Shown here one piece after another: positions 27,939-38,382 of a stretch of DNA of 64,000 nt (the first letter of the stretch is position 1; every line of letters begins with the position of its first letter). Both the position numbers and the translations under genes were made by a program. Origin of the DNA: Pseudomonas fluvialis. Lineage in GTDB: Bacteria; Pseudomonadota; Gammaproteobacteria; Pseudomonadales; Pseudomonadaceae. A model generated the notes under the pieces. That model saw only the letters and a list, made by a program, of their open reading frames with translations. It had not been told where the DNA came from and searched no databases. The stretch is from contig NZ_NMQV01000003.1 of NCBI RefSeq assembly GCF_002234375.1, positions 1 to 64,000 of the forward strand, written 5' to 3'.

Positions 27939-29615
27939 TTAGCGCTCGTGCACATAGGTGCCGGGAGAGGCTTCGGCGGGCGGGAAGGCCTTGCTGCCCA
28001 GGTTGAAGTTGGTTTTCTTCAGCTTGCCGGAGCGTTCCTGCACCCAGCTCTGCCAGTGCAGCCACCAGGAGTCGGCGTGCTTGCTGCAGCTGGCCAGCCA
28101 GGCCTGCGGGTCGGCAGGCAGTTCGCTGTTGGTCATGTAGCGTGCCTTGGGGTTGCCCGGCGGGTTGAGGATGCTCTGGATATGCCCGCTGTTGGACAGT
28201 ACGAACTCACACTTGCCGCCCAGCAACAACGCCGAGCGATAGCAGGCCTCCCAGGGCGTGATGTGGTCGGTAGTGCCGGCGACGCAGAAGAAGTCGCAGG
28301 TGACTTGCTTGAGGTCGATCGGCGTACCGCACACTTCCAGGGCATTGGCGCGCAGCAAGGGGTTGGTCTTGAACATTTCCACCAGTTCGCCGTGGAAGGC
28401 GGCCGGCAGGCGCGTGGTGTCATTGTTCCAGTAGAGGATGTCGAACACCGGCGGTTCGTTGCCGAGCAGGTAGTTGTTGACCCAGTAATTCCAGATCAGG
28501 TCGTTGGGACGCATCCAGGCGAACACCTTGGCCATGTCCTTGCCTTCCAGCACGCCGGCCTGGTAACTGCGCCGCTTGGCGGCTTCCAGGGTCTGCTCGT
28601 CGGCAAACAGGGCCACCTGGCTGTCCAGGGTAAAGTCGAGCACGCTGACCAGCTGGGTGAAGGCATTGACCTTCTTCTCGCCGGTGGCCTGCAGGTGGCC
28701 GAGCAGGGCGGCGGTGGTGATGCCGCCGGAGCAGGCGCCGAGCATGTTCAGGTCGCTAGCCCCGGTGATTTGCAGGATGGCGTCGATGGCTTCCTTGAGC
28801 GCATCGATATAGGTCGACAGACCCCACTCGCGCTGTGCCTTGGTCGGGTTGCGCCAGCTGACGATGAAGGTCTGGATGCCACTGCGCAGGCAGAAGCGCG
28901 CCAGGCTTTTCTCTGGCGACAGGTCGAAGACGTAGAACTTGTTGATCTGCGGCGGTACCACCAGCAGCGGACGCTCGTGCACCTGCTCGTTGGTCGGCTT
29001 GTACTGGATCAGCTCCAGCACCTCGTTGCGAAACACCACGGCGCCTTCCGTAGTGGCCAGGGTCTTGCCGACCTCGAAGGCGGTCATGTCGGTCTGGCTG
29101 GGCATGCCACCGTTGTTGACCAGGTCCTTGGCGAGGTGCGACAGGCCGTCGAGCAGGCTCTTGCCGCCGGTTTCGAAGAAGCGCTTGACCGCTGCGGGGT
29201 TGGCCATGCTGTTGGTCGGCGCCATGGCTTCGGTCATCAGGTTGATGACGAAGTGGCCGCGACTGATGTCCTTTTCCGGCAGGTTGCTGTGGTCAATCCA
29301 TTCATGCAGTTCCTTGCGCCAGGCCAGGTAGGTCTGCATGTAGCGCTTGTACAGGGGGTTCAGGCTCCAGGCCGGGTCGTTGAAGCGACGGTCGTCGCTT
29401 TCCGGGCTTAGCTCCGAGCTGCCCAGCAGCACGTTCTTCAGTTCCACGGCAAAGTGCGCGACATGCTTGGTGCTGTGGATCGGCTGGCGAATGGCCTGGC
29501 CCAGCACCATGCGCGCGCTGGACAGCAGGTCTTTGCCGCGCATGCCGATTACCGGATTGAGGCCGAGGGTGCTTTCTGCGGCTTGTAGAGGCAAGTCTTT
29601 ATTCTTGTTGGTCAT
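27939..29615 (-). CDS. phaC1: Class II poly(3-hydroxyalkanoate) synthase 1
   Basis: The product is 558 residues from ATG 29615, matching the known N-terminus MTNKNKDL; an in-frame start at 29657 is rejected. It polymerises medium-chain 3-hydroxyacyl-CoA. The nucleophile is Cys295 in LGACSGG; the Asp is in GTTDHITPW and the His in NSGHIQS. Family phrases such as PLLVVPPQINKFYVFDLSPEKSLARF are present. It is the first gene of phaC1-phaZ-phaC2-phaD. The 271-base gap upstream would hold its promoter. Confidence 0.96.
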   Translation of the reverse strand: MTNKNKDLPLQAAESTLGLNPVIGMRGKDLLSSARMVLGQAIRQPIHSTKHVAHFAVELKNVLLGSSELSPESDDRRFNDPAWSLNPLYKRYMQTYLAWRKELHEWIDHSNLPEKDISRGHFVINLMTEAMAPTNSMANPAAVKRFFETGGKSLLDGLSHLAKDLVNNGGMPSQTDMTAFEVGKTLATTEGAVVFRNEVLELIQYKPTNEQVHERPLLVVPPQINKFYVFDLSPEKSLARFCLRSGIQTFIVSWRNPTKAQREWGLSTYIDALKEAIDAILQITGASDLNMLGACSGGITTAALLGHLQATGEKKVNAFTQLVSVLDFTLDSQVALFADEQTLEAAKRRSYQAGVLEGKDMAKVFAWMRPNDLIWNYWVNNYLLGNEPPVFDILYWNNDTTRLPAAFHGELVEMFKTNPLLRANALEVCGTPIDLKQVTCDFFCVAGTTDHITPWEACYRSALLLGGKCEFVLSNSGHIQSILNPPGNPKARYMTNSELPADPQAWLASCSKHADSWWLHWQSWVQERSGKLKKTNFNLGSKAFPPAEASPGTYVHER

Positions 29616-29886
29616 CTTCTTCGAACGCTCCATTGTCCTGAGACGGTTACCGGCCACGGCTGAGCAAGGCGCAGGGCAAGATCCGGTACGGCTCGGGTTC
29701 TTATTGCAGGGGTGCGAAGCGAGCTTCGCGCACTTTCATGACGCGTACATGGCCGTGTCGATGCAAGCTGCTGTTTTCCTGATTACCCGGCTTTCGGAGA
29801 TTGCGCAAGCACTGCCTGGCGAGAGAATGGCACTGAGTATGACGGTGCGGATTAGAAAAAGCCTACTAACCGCGAGGCTGTAGGGC
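29616..29886 (-). promoter_or_regulatory. phaC1 upstream region
   Basis: This gap between phaC1 and the DUF971 gene must hold the phaC1 promoter. I looked for a sigma-54 (-24/-12) element and did not find a convincing one. A weak sigma-70 pair, TTGCGC then TAATCA with a 17-base gap, is possible on the minus strand. A small inverted repeat (GTGCGAAG/CTTCGC-GCAC) lies at 29712-29733. Nothing here is decisive. Confidence 0.35.
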
Positions 29887-30258
29887 TCAGTCGAGCAGGC
29901 GCACGATACTTTCGTCCGGATCACGCCGCCGCCCGGCGGCATGCAGCTGTTGCAGATAGCGCTGCCACAGGCTGTCATGCTCGGTCGCCAACTGGTACAG
30001 GTAGTCCCAGTGGTACAGGCCGCTGTCGTGGCCGTCGTCGAAGATCAGCTTGAGTGCGTAGTTGCCAGCTGGCTCCACCGCCAGCAGGGCAACGTGCTGC
30101 TTGCCGTATTGCAGGATTGGCCGGCCATGCCCGCGCACCTCGGCAGAGGGCGAGTGGACGCGCAGGAATTCGGCATCGAGGCGATAGCTCTGCTCGCCGT
30201 AGCGCAGCTCGAGGATGCGAGAGGCTTTGTGCAGCTTGATGGCACTGGGGATGGGCAT
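29887..30258 (-). CDS. DUF971 (gamma-butyrobetaine hydroxylase N-terminal-like) protein
   Basis: The product is 123 residues from ATG 30258 (MPIPSAIKL), chosen because TTTGGAG lies 7 bases upstream; a TTG four codons earlier would extend it by four residues. The domain (KASRILELRYGEQSYRLDAEFLRVHSPSAE, then FDDGHDSGLYHWDYLYQL) is the small beta domain found alone or at the N-terminus of some iron-oxygenases. Standalone copies have been linked to iron-sulfur or metal handling, but no role is proved. It is 74 bases after hslU on the same strand. Confidence 0.85.
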   Translation of the reverse strand: MPIPSAIKLHKASRILELRYGEQSYRLDAEFLRVHSPSAEVRGHGRPILQYGKQHVALLAVEPAGNYALKLIFDDGHDSGLYHWDYLYQLATEHDSLWQRYLQQLHAAGRRRDPDESIVRLLD

Positions 30259-30276
30259 GAGCAGCTCCAAACGCCA

Positions 30277-30321
30277 AGCGCCAAGCCAACAGTCGCCGCG
30301 GTGTGCTTGTGGCTTGGCGCT
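30277..30321. repeat. 12-bp stem-loop downstream of hslU
   Basis: AGCGCCAAGCCA (30277-30288) pairs perfectly with TGGCTTGGCGCT (30310-30321) around a 21-base loop. It begins 10 bases after the hslU stop on the minus strand. No good T-run follows. It could end or trim the hslVU transcript. Confidence 0.5.
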
Positions 30322-30331
30322 GGTGGTTTTG

Positions 30332-31669
30332 TTAGAGGATGTAGCGCGACAGGTCTTCGTCCTGGGCCAGCTCGCCGAGGTGACTGTTCACATAGGCTGC
30401 GTCGATGCGAATGGGCGCCTCGTTGTGCTGCGCGGCCAGGTCGGCGGCACTGAACGATACTTCTTCGAGCAGACGCTCAAGCAGGGTGTGCAGGCGGCGC
30501 GCGCCGATGTTCTCGGTTTTTTCGTTGACTTGCCAGGCTATCTCGGCCAGGCGCTGGATGCCCTCTTCGGCAAACTCGATGCGCAGGCCTTCGGTCTGCA
30601 GCAACGCCGCATACTGCTCGGTCAGCGAGGCATGCGGTTCGCTGAGAATACGCTTGAAGTCATCCGGCGAGAGGGCCTTGAGTTCCACGCGGATCGGCAG
30701 GCGGCCCTGCAGTTCGGGAACCAGGTCGCTGGGCTTGCTCAGGTGGAAAGCCCCCGAAGCGATGAACAGGATATGGTCGGTCTTGACCATGCCCAGCTTG
30801 GTGTTAACCGTGCAGCCTTCGATCAGCGGCAGCAGGTCGCGCTGCACGCCTTCGCGGGACACGTCGGCACCGCCAACATTGCCGCGCTTGGCGACCTTGT
30901 CGATTTCGTCAATGAACACAATACCGTGTTGCTCGACCGCTTCCAGGGCGCGAGCCTTGAGTTCTTCCTCGTTGACCAGTCGCGCGGCTTCCTCGTCACG
31001 GATCAGCTTGAAGGCGTCCTTGACCTTGAGCTTGCGGGTTTTTTGCTTGCCCTTGCTGAGCCCGGAGAACAGGTTTTGCAGCTGGCTGGTCATTTCCTCC
31101 ATGCCGGGCGGGCTCATGATTTCCACGCTGGCCGGGGTGTCGGCCACCTCGATGTCGATTTCCTTGTCATCGAGCTGGCCTTCGCGCAGGCGCTTGCGGA
31201 ACAACTGGCGGGTGTTCGACTCGCCGCTGCCGGAAGCTTCTTCGCCAAAGCTGCGCGCGGGCGGCAGCAGGGCGTCGAGGAGGCGTTCCTCGGCGGCATC
31301 TTCGGCGCGAAAGCGCATCTTCTGGACTTCCTGCTCGCGCAGCATCTTTAGTGCGGCGTCGGCCAGGTCGCGGATGATCGACTCGACGTCACGCCCGACA
31401 TAGCCGACCTCGGTGAATTTGGTGGCCTCTACCTTGAGGAAGGGCGCATTGGCCAGCTTGGCCAGGCGGCGGGCGATCTCGGTCTTGCCGACCCCGGTCG
31501 GGCCGATCATCAGGATGTTCTTTGGCGTGACTTCCTGGCGCAACTCGGCAGGCAGCTGCATGCGCCGCCAGCGGTTGCGCAGGGCAATGGCCACGGCGCG
31601 CTTGGCGTCATCCTGGCCGATGATGTGGCGGTCGAGCTCGGAAACGATCTCGCGGGGTGTCATGGACAT
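30332..31669 (-). CDS. hslU: ATP-dependent protease ATPase subunit HslU
   Basis: The product is 445 residues. ATG 31669 (MSMTPREIV) is preferred over ATG 31687, giving the conserved N-terminus and a GGAG site upstream. It is the AAA+ unfoldase of the HslVU protease. Walker A is GPTGVGKT (56-63), Walker B is IVFIDEID, and the sensor and C-terminal parts ([22 protein letters not shown], then the end SRYIL) match the family; the C-terminal residues dock on HslV. It is 23 bases after hslV. Confidence 0.96.
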   Translation of the reverse strand: MSMTPREIVSELDRHIIGQDDAKRAVAIALRNRWRRMQLPAELRQEVTPKNILMIGPTGVGKTEIARRLAKLANAPFLKVEATKFTEVGYVGRDVESIIRDLADAALKMLREQEVQKMRFRAEDAAEERLLDALLPPARSFGEEASGSGESNTRQLFRKRLREGQLDDKEIDIEVADTPASVEIMSPPGMEEMTSQLQNLFSGLSKGKQKTRKLKVKDAFKLIRDEEAARLVNEEELKARALEAVEQHGIVFIDEIDKVAKRGNVGGADVSREGVQRDLLPLIEGCTVNTKLGMVKTDHILFIASGAFHLSKPSDLVPELQGRLPIRVELKALSPDDFKRILSEPHASLTEQYAALLQTEGLRIEFAEEGIQRLAEIAWQVNEKTENIGARRLHTLLERLLEEVSFSAADLAAQHNEAPIRIDAAYVNSHLGELAQDEDLSRYIL

Positions 31670-31692
31670 GGCAAGGCTCCGCTGCATTCGGC

Positions 31693-32229
31693 TCAGACGG
31701 CCGAGTCCAGCTCTTCAAGGGTGAGATTCTGGTTGGTGAACACGCAGATGCTGCCGGCGATATGCAGCGCGGTTTCGGCGATCTCGCGGGCGCTCATGGC
31801 CGCATCGCCTTTCTGCAGCAGGGCCAGGGCGGCCGCCTGGGCAAAGCCGCCGCCGGAGCCCATGGCGATCAGACCGTGTTCCGGTTCGACCACGTCGCCA
31901 TTGCCGGTGATGATCAGCGAGGCGTCCTTGTTGGCCACCGCCAGCATCGCCTCCAGGCGGCTCAGGCTGCGGTCGGTGCGCCAGTCCTTGGCCAGTTCCA
32001 CGGCAGCACGCACCAGGTGACCCTGGTGTTTTTCCAGTTGTCCTTCGAAACGCTCGAACAGTGTGAAGGCGTCGGCGGTGGCTCCGGCAAAGCCGGCCAG
32101 TACCTGGCCGTGATAAAGGCGGCGGACTTTCTTGGCGTTGCCTTTCATCACGGTGTTGCCCAGGGAAACCTGGCCGTCGCCGCCCATGACGACTTTGCCA
32201 TTGCGGCGTACGGAAACGATGGTGGTCAA
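31693..32229 (-). CDS. hslV: ATP-dependent protease peptidase subunit HslV
   Basis: The product is 178 residues. After removal of Met1 the N-terminal Thr is the nucleophile ([20 protein letters not shown]). The proteasome-like fold is supported by [19 protein letters not shown] and [16 protein letters not shown]. It forms the dodecameric core clipped by HslU. A sigma-32-like promoter lies just upstream, consistent with heat-shock control. RBS: AGGAG lies about 17 bases before the ATG, further than usual. Confidence 0.96.
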   Translation of the reverse strand: MTTIVSVRRNGKVVMGGDGQVSLGNTVMKGNAKKVRRLYHGQVLAGFAGATADAFTLFERFEGQLEKHQGHLVRAAVELAKDWRTDRSLSRLEAMLAVANKDASLIITGNGDVVEPEHGLIAMGSGGGFAQAAALALLQKGDAAMSAREIAETALHIAGSICVFTNQNLTLEELDSAV

Positions 32230-32264
32230 GGGAGGCTGCTCCTGCTGGCGACTGATGCAGGACT

Positions 32265-32293
32265 ATATGGGGCGACATGCCGCCCGCTTCAAG
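32265..32293 (-). promoter_or_regulatory. hslV: Sigma-32 (heat-shock) type promoter for hslVU
   Basis: On the minus strand CTTGAAG (-35, plus 32287-32293) and CCCCATAT (-10, plus 32265-32272) are separated by 14 bases. This is a near-perfect match to the RpoH consensus. The predicted transcript begins around 32258, leaving about a 30-base leader before the ATG. The consensus is established; that this is the start site is inference. Confidence 0.8.
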
Positions 32294-32316
32294 CCGCTGC
32301 CAGCAAGAAAGCGTCT

Positions 32317-33006
32317 TTAACGCTGTTGCAGAAGCAGGTTGCCGAAGCCATCGGCGGCCAGGGCCTTCTGAGCGCTGGCCAGTTGTTCGCGGCTGGCATA
32401 GGGGCCGATAAGCACGCGGTGCCAGGTCTCCTCGCGCACCTTGCCGGACTCGATTTGCACGCTTTGCCCGAGCAGAATCAGCTGCGCGCGCATGCGGTCG
32501 GCTTCCTCGCGCTTGCGGAACGAACCGGCCTGCAGGAAAAACCGGCTGCCTGGCTGGGCGGCGGGTGGCGTGCTGGCAGTCTGCGCGCTGGCGACCTGCG
32601 GAGGCGGCGGCGGTACTTCGCCGCGTAGCGCGGCTTCGGCGCGTGCCTGGTCGATGCGCGCGGCTTCCTCGGCGCTGACGGTGGCCGGTGGTGGCGGTTC
32701 GTCGACCTTGGGTGAGCTGACCGGTGACTCCGGCAGCAGGGTGTAGAAGTCGTATTTGGGCTTGACCGGCTCCGGGCGTGCGCTCGGCGCGCTGCTCTGT
32801 GCCTGCGCTTTCGGTGCCTGGCGGGCCTGTTCCGGCTTGTTGCGGCGCACCTCGTCACGGCCTGGTTCCAGGCTGAACAGGAACATGAAGAAACCGCCGA
32901 TCACCAGCCCGCAGGCCAGCCATACCCAGCCAGGCACCGGCTTTTTCGCCGGGGCCTGATAGCGGCTGGCGCCGCGTTTCGGGGCCGGTTTCTTGCGCGC
33001 CGCCAT
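32317..33006 (-). CDS. SPOR-domain membrane protein (FtsN-like)
   Basis: The product is 229 residues. A basic cytosolic N-terminus precedes one membrane helix (about 27-46). A Pro/Gln/Ala-rich periplasmic linker follows, and a C-terminal SPOR peptidoglycan-binding domain (about 154-229; FFLQAGSFRKREEADRM and RVLIGPYASREQL). The topology is that of FtsN and relatives that bind denuded septal glycan. It is one base after argS, so they are probably one operon. I do not claim it is functionally FtsN. Confidence 0.85.
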   Translation of the reverse strand: MAARKKPAPKRGASRYQAPAKKPVPGWVWLACGLVIGGFFMFLFSLEPGRDEVRRNKPEQARQAPKAQAQSSAPSARPEPVKPKYDFYTLLPESPVSSPKVDEPPPPATVSAEEAARIDQARAEAALRGEVPPPPPQVASAQTASTPPAAQPGSRFFLQAGSFRKREEADRMRAQLILLGQSVQIESGKVREETWHRVLIGPYASREQLASAQKALAADGFGNLLLQQR

Positions 33007-33007
33007 G

Positions 33008-34747
33008 TTACATGCGCTCCAGCGGCTGCAGGCCGAGCAGCTCCAGGCCCTGCTTCAGGGTGCGCCCGCACAGGGCGGCCAGGCGCAGGCGGCTGCTGCG
33101 CTGCTGCGGGTCTTCGCAGGCGAGGATCGGACAGTGTTCGTAGAAGCTGGAGAACAGTCCGGCCAGGTCGTACAGGTAGGCGCACAGCAGGTGCGGCTCG
33201 CCCTTGTCGGCGACGTTGCCAAGCACTTCGGCAAACTGCGCGAGCTTGCCGGCCAGTGCCTGCTCCTGTTCGCTGTGCAGGCTGATCTGCCCGTCCAGTT
33301 GCTCGATGCTCTGGCCCAGCTTGCGGAAGATGCTGGTGATGCGCGTGTAGGCGTAGAGCAGGTAGGGCGCGGTGTTGCCTTCGAAGCTGAGCATCAGCTC
33401 GAAATTGAAGCGGTAGTCGCTGCTGCGGTGTTTGGACAGATCGGCATATTTCACCGCGCCGATGCCCACCGCACGGGCGATATGGCGCAGGCTTTGCTCG
33501 TCCAGTTGCGGGTTTTTGCCCTTGACCAGCGCATAGGCGCGCTCTTCGGCCTCGTTGAGCAGGTCGATGAGTTTCACCGTGCCGCCGTCACGGGTCTTGA
33601 ACGGCCGGCCGTCGGCGCCGTTCATGGTGCCGAAGCCCATGTGTTCCAGCTGCATGCCGGGGTGTACGAAGCCGGCGCGGCGCGCCACCTCGAAGACCAT
33701 CTGGAAGTGCAGCGCCTGGCGCTGGTCGACGAAGTACAGTGCGCGATCCGCCTTGAGCACTGCGCTGCGATAACGCATCGCAGCCAGGTCGGTGGTGGCG
33801 TAGAGGTAGCCGCCGCCGGCTTTCTGCACGATCACCGGCAGCGGATTGCCTTCGGCGTTCTTGAAATCGTCGAGGAATACGCACTGGGCGCCATTGTCTT
33901 CGGTCAGCAGGCCCTTGCTGCGCAGGGCTTCGACAATTCCTGGCAGTTCGGCGTTGTAGGCGCTTTCGCCCTTGACGTCGGCCATGCTGAGTTTCACCCC
34001 CAGGCGGTCGTAGACCTTCTGGCAGTGCGACAGCGAGATGTCGTTGAAACGGTGCCACAGGCGCAGGCATTCGGCATCACCGGCCTGCAGCTGGACGACC
34101 AGCTCACGGGCCCGTTCGGCAAACGCCGGTGCGGCGTCGAAGCGCTGTTTGGCGGCGCGATAGAAGCCTTCCAGGTCGGACAGCTCGCTTTCCGCGGCAG
34201 CCGGGTTTTCCTCCATGAAGGCCAGCAGCATGCCGAACTGGGTGCCCCAGTCGCCGACATGGTTCTGGCGGATCACTGTGTCGCCGAGGAATTCCAGGAC
34301 CCGCGCCACGGCATCACCGATGATCGTCGAGCGCAGGTGGCCAACGTGCATTTCCTTGGCCAGGTTGGGCGAGGACAGGTCAATCACTACAGTCTGCGTC
34401 GGTCCGTTCTTGCGCACGGCAAGCTGGGCGTCGGCGAGTGCCGCTTCAAGGCGCTGGGCCAGGGCGTCGCTGTTCTGGAAGAAATTCAGGAAGCCCGGGC
34501 CGGCGATCTCCACCTTGCTGATCTGGCTGTCGGCGGGCAGGGCGGCGACGATCTTTTCCGCCAGCTCGCGCGGTTTCAGCCCGGCCGGCTTGGCCAGCAT
34601 CAGGGCGATGTTGCTGGCGAAATCGCCGTTGCTTTTGTCCTTGGTGTTTTCCACCTGGATGCTCGGGGTCAGTCCGGCCGGCAGCTCGCCGGTCGCGACG
34701 AGGCTGGACAGGGCGTGCTGGATCAAGTGGCGAATGGTGTCTTTCAT
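33008..34747 (-). CDS. argS: Arginyl-tRNA synthetase
   Basis: The product is 579 residues, the normal length. It charges tRNA-Arg. Visible are the N-terminal tRNA-binding region ([21 protein letters not shown]), the class I HIGH-type motif [17 protein letters not shown], and a catalytic-domain [11 protein letters not shown] in place of a typical KMSKS, plus the C-terminal anticodon-binding helical domain with ALLY-type contacts ([16 protein letters not shown]). A TATAAT lies 39 bases upstream. Confidence 0.97.
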   Translation of the reverse strand: MKDTIRHLIQHALSSLVATGELPAGLTPSIQVENTKDKSNGDFASNIALMLAKPAGLKPRELAEKIVAALPADSQISKVEIAGPGFLNFFQNSDALAQRLEAALADAQLAVRKNGPTQTVVIDLSSPNLAKEMHVGHLRSTIIGDAVARVLEFLGDTVIRQNHVGDWGTQFGMLLAFMEENPAAAESELSDLEGFYRAAKQRFDAAPAFAERARELVVQLQAGDAECLRLWHRFNDISLSHCQKVYDRLGVKLSMADVKGESAYNAELPGIVEALRSKGLLTEDNGAQCVFLDDFKNAEGNPLPVIVQKAGGGYLYATTDLAAMRYRSAVLKADRALYFVDQRQALHFQMVFEVARRAGFVHPGMQLEHMGFGTMNGADGRPFKTRDGGTVKLIDLLNEAEERAYALVKGKNPQLDEQSLRHIARAVGIGAVKYADLSKHRSSDYRFNFELMLSFEGNTAPYLLYAYTRITSIFRKLGQSIEQLDGQISLHSEQEQALAGKLAQFAEVLGNVADKGEPHLLCAYLYDLAGLFSSFYEHCPILACEDPQQRSSRLRLAALCGRTLKQGLELLGLQPLERM

Positions 34748-34785
34748 GGTCTGCTCGGTCGGCCGCGGCTGGTCGAAAACTGCGC

Positions 34786-34791
34786 ATTATA
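34786..34791 (-). promoter_or_regulatory. argS: -10 element for argS
   Basis: On the minus strand the hexamer is TATAAT, the consensus. The -35 region is weak: GGCTTG and TTGCCG-like hexamers lie at 17 and 14 bases. It is 39 bases before the argS ATG. It probably also serves the downstream SPOR gene. Confidence 0.55.
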
Positions 34792-34856
34792 CGAGCAGCG
34801 GCAAGCGGCAAGCCATAACCGACAAGGAAAAGCGCATGACGCGGCGTGCCGGATGC

Positions 34857-37076
<2,220 letters not shown>

Positions 37077-37140
37077 GGTGGGCTCCATCAGGCTGCGGCG
37101 ATCCTAGCATTTCCGCGTGTCGGGCCAAGCCGTGGCGCGC

Positions 37141-37168
37141 TTGCATCCGCTTTTTGCTCTGGTATGAT
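37141..37168 (+). promoter_or_regulatory. rpmE: Sigma-70 promoter for rpmE
   Basis: TTGCAT (37141-37146) and TATGAT (37163-37168) are separated by 16 bases. The predicted start is about 64 bases upstream of the rpmE ATG. It leaves a leader that includes GGGTCGGGTGGCGGC, and a GAGGAA site near the start codon. Confidence 0.65.
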
Positions 37169-37239
37169 CGCCCGCCTGTTTGCGTGCGGTACTCGACATA
37201 GGGTCGGGTGGCGGCACAAATCTACCCGAGGAATCCTCC

Positions 37240-37452
37240 ATGAAAGCCGATATCCACCCGAATTACGTTGAGATCGAAGCCACCTGCAGCTGCGGCAACG
37301 TGATCAAGACCCGTTCCACCCTGGGCAAGAACATCAGCCTCGACGTGTGCAACGAGTGCCACCCGTTCTACACCGGTAAGCAGAAGGTGCTGGACACCGG
37401 CGGCCGTATCGATCGCTTCAAGCAGCGTTTCGGCGTGTTCGGCACCAAGTAA
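37240..37452 (+). CDS. rpmE: 50S ribosomal protein L31
   Basis: The product is 70 residues. Cysteines at 16, 18, 37 and 40 (TCSCGN and [13 protein letters not shown]) are the zinc-binding set of the C+ type of L31. The start ATG 37240 has GAGGAA 7 bases upstream; an in-frame ATG at 37180 is an artefact. It is a single-gene unit with a promoter at 37141-37168 and a strong terminator at 37499-37529. L31 is often zinc-regulated, but I saw no Zur-type site. Confidence 0.97.
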   Translation: MKADIHPNYVEIEATCSCGNVIKTRSTLGKNISLDVCNECHPFYTGKQKVLDTGGRIDRFKQRFGVFGTK

Positions 37453-37481
37453 GCCGAAGCATGCTCAGGACAGTGCACCTT

Positions 37482-38270
37482 ATGCCTGGCCTGCTGCGAA
37501 AAAAGGCGCCCCTGCTGGGCGCCTTTTTTATCGCCTGGCTTTTCTCGCCCGCGCTGCAGGCCTTCTGCCCGCCGCCGCCGGCCGGTCTGCCGCAGGTGCG
37601 TGTGGAGCGGGTGGTCGATGGTGATACCTTGCGCCTGCAGGATGGGCGCAGCGTACGGCTGATCGGCATCAATGCGCCGGAGCTGGCGCGCCGTGGCCAG
37701 CCGGCACAGCCCCATGCCCAGGCGGCTCGGCAGTACCTTGCGCAGCTGGTTGCGGCCAGTGGCGAACGGCTCTACCTGCAGGCCGGTCGGCAGGCGCGGG
37801 ATCGCTACGGACGCAGCCTGGCGCACCTTTACGACCGCCAGGGTGGCAGCCTGGAAGCGCAATTGCTGGCTGCCGGCATGGGCTGGCAGGTGGTGGTGGC
37901 GCCCAACACCGCGCAGGCTGCCTGCCTGCAGCGTGCTGAGCGGCAGGCGCGTGCGCAGCGCCTGGGGGTGTGGCGTCAGCCGCAGTGGCTGCAGCCGGCG
38001 CAGTTGCAGCGCGGCGGCTTTGCATTGATCGCCGGGCGTGTGCAGCGTGTGGAGCGTAACCGGGGTGGCCTGTGGCTGGAAATGGGCGAGCTGGTGGTAC
38101 GTATTGCCAGGCCGCGGGCGGCAGAATTCGCCGCCATCGACTGGCCCGCGCTGCAGGGACAGCGCGTGGAAGTGCGTGGTTGGGTTGTCGAGCGACGTTC
38201 TGTCGCAGCGGGTCGTGCACGCTGGCAGTTGTCGCTGGAGCACCCGCTGCTGCTGCAGCCGGTGCGCTAA
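37482..38270 (+). CDS. Secreted thermonuclease-like (SNase) protein
   Basis: The product is 262 residues from ATG 37482; ATG 37461 is in frame but has a poorer site. Residues 1-27 are a signal peptide (RKKAPLLGAFFIAWLFSPALQA). The SNase core is seen in VDGDTLRL, RLIGINAPE, DRYGRSLAHLY and AAGMGWQVVV; the fold is OB type with calcium-dependent phosphodiesterase activity. A C-terminal 80-residue segment is additional to the core. The rpmE terminator lies within the signal-peptide codons. Export to the periplasm or beyond is predicted. Confidence 0.82.
   Translation: MPGLLRKKAPLLGAFFIAWLFSPALQAFCPPPPAGLPQVRVERVVDGDTLRLQDGRSVRLIGINAPELARRGQPAQPHAQAARQYLAQLVAASGERLYLQAGRQARDRYGRSLAHLYDRQGGSLEAQLLAAGMGWQVVVAPNTAQAACLQRAERQARAQRLGVWRQPQWLQPAQLQRGGFALIAGRVQRVERNRGGLWLEMGELVVRIARPRAAEFAAIDWPALQGQRVEVRGWVVERRSVAAGRARWQLSLEHPLLLQPVR
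37499..37529. terminator. rpmE intrinsic terminator inside downstream nuclease gene
   Basis: AAAAAAGGCGCC (37499-37510) and GGCGCCTTTTTT (37518-37529) are perfect inverted repeats around CCTGCTG, ending in six T. It begins about 46 bases after the rpmE stop. It lies entirely inside the reading frame of the nuclease gene, in its signal peptide codons. Confidence 0.85.
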
Positions 38271-38311
38271 GCGGCAGGCTGCCGTGTCGGGCCGTGGCGC
38301 GGCGGGCGGTC

Positions 38312-38340
38312 TTGTTCGTGGACGGTATCTTCCGTATGCT
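38312..38340 (+). promoter_or_regulatory. Sigma-70 promoter for malic enzyme
   Basis: TTGTTC (38312-38317) and TATGCT (38335-38340) are separated by 17 bases. The leader to ATG 38383 is about 36 bases. No operator is visible. Confidence 0.5.
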
Positions 38341-38382
38341 CGGCCGCCTGCACGTCAACCAAAAAAAGCGGAAACCACCGAC

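Noticed and set aside
27609-29411. 600-residue plus-strand ORF opposite phaC1 and phaZ
   Set aside because: Runs antisense through two well-recognised genes; no domain seen.
29765-29850. Sigma-54 promoter for phaC1
   Set aside because: GG and GC pairs are present (GGCAG, TTGCG) but their spacing does not give TGGCAC-N5-TTGC.
29347-29883. Plus-strand ORF reaching into the phaC1 upstream gap
   Set aside because: Mostly antisense to phaC1; the last part in the gap has no ribosome site or family features.
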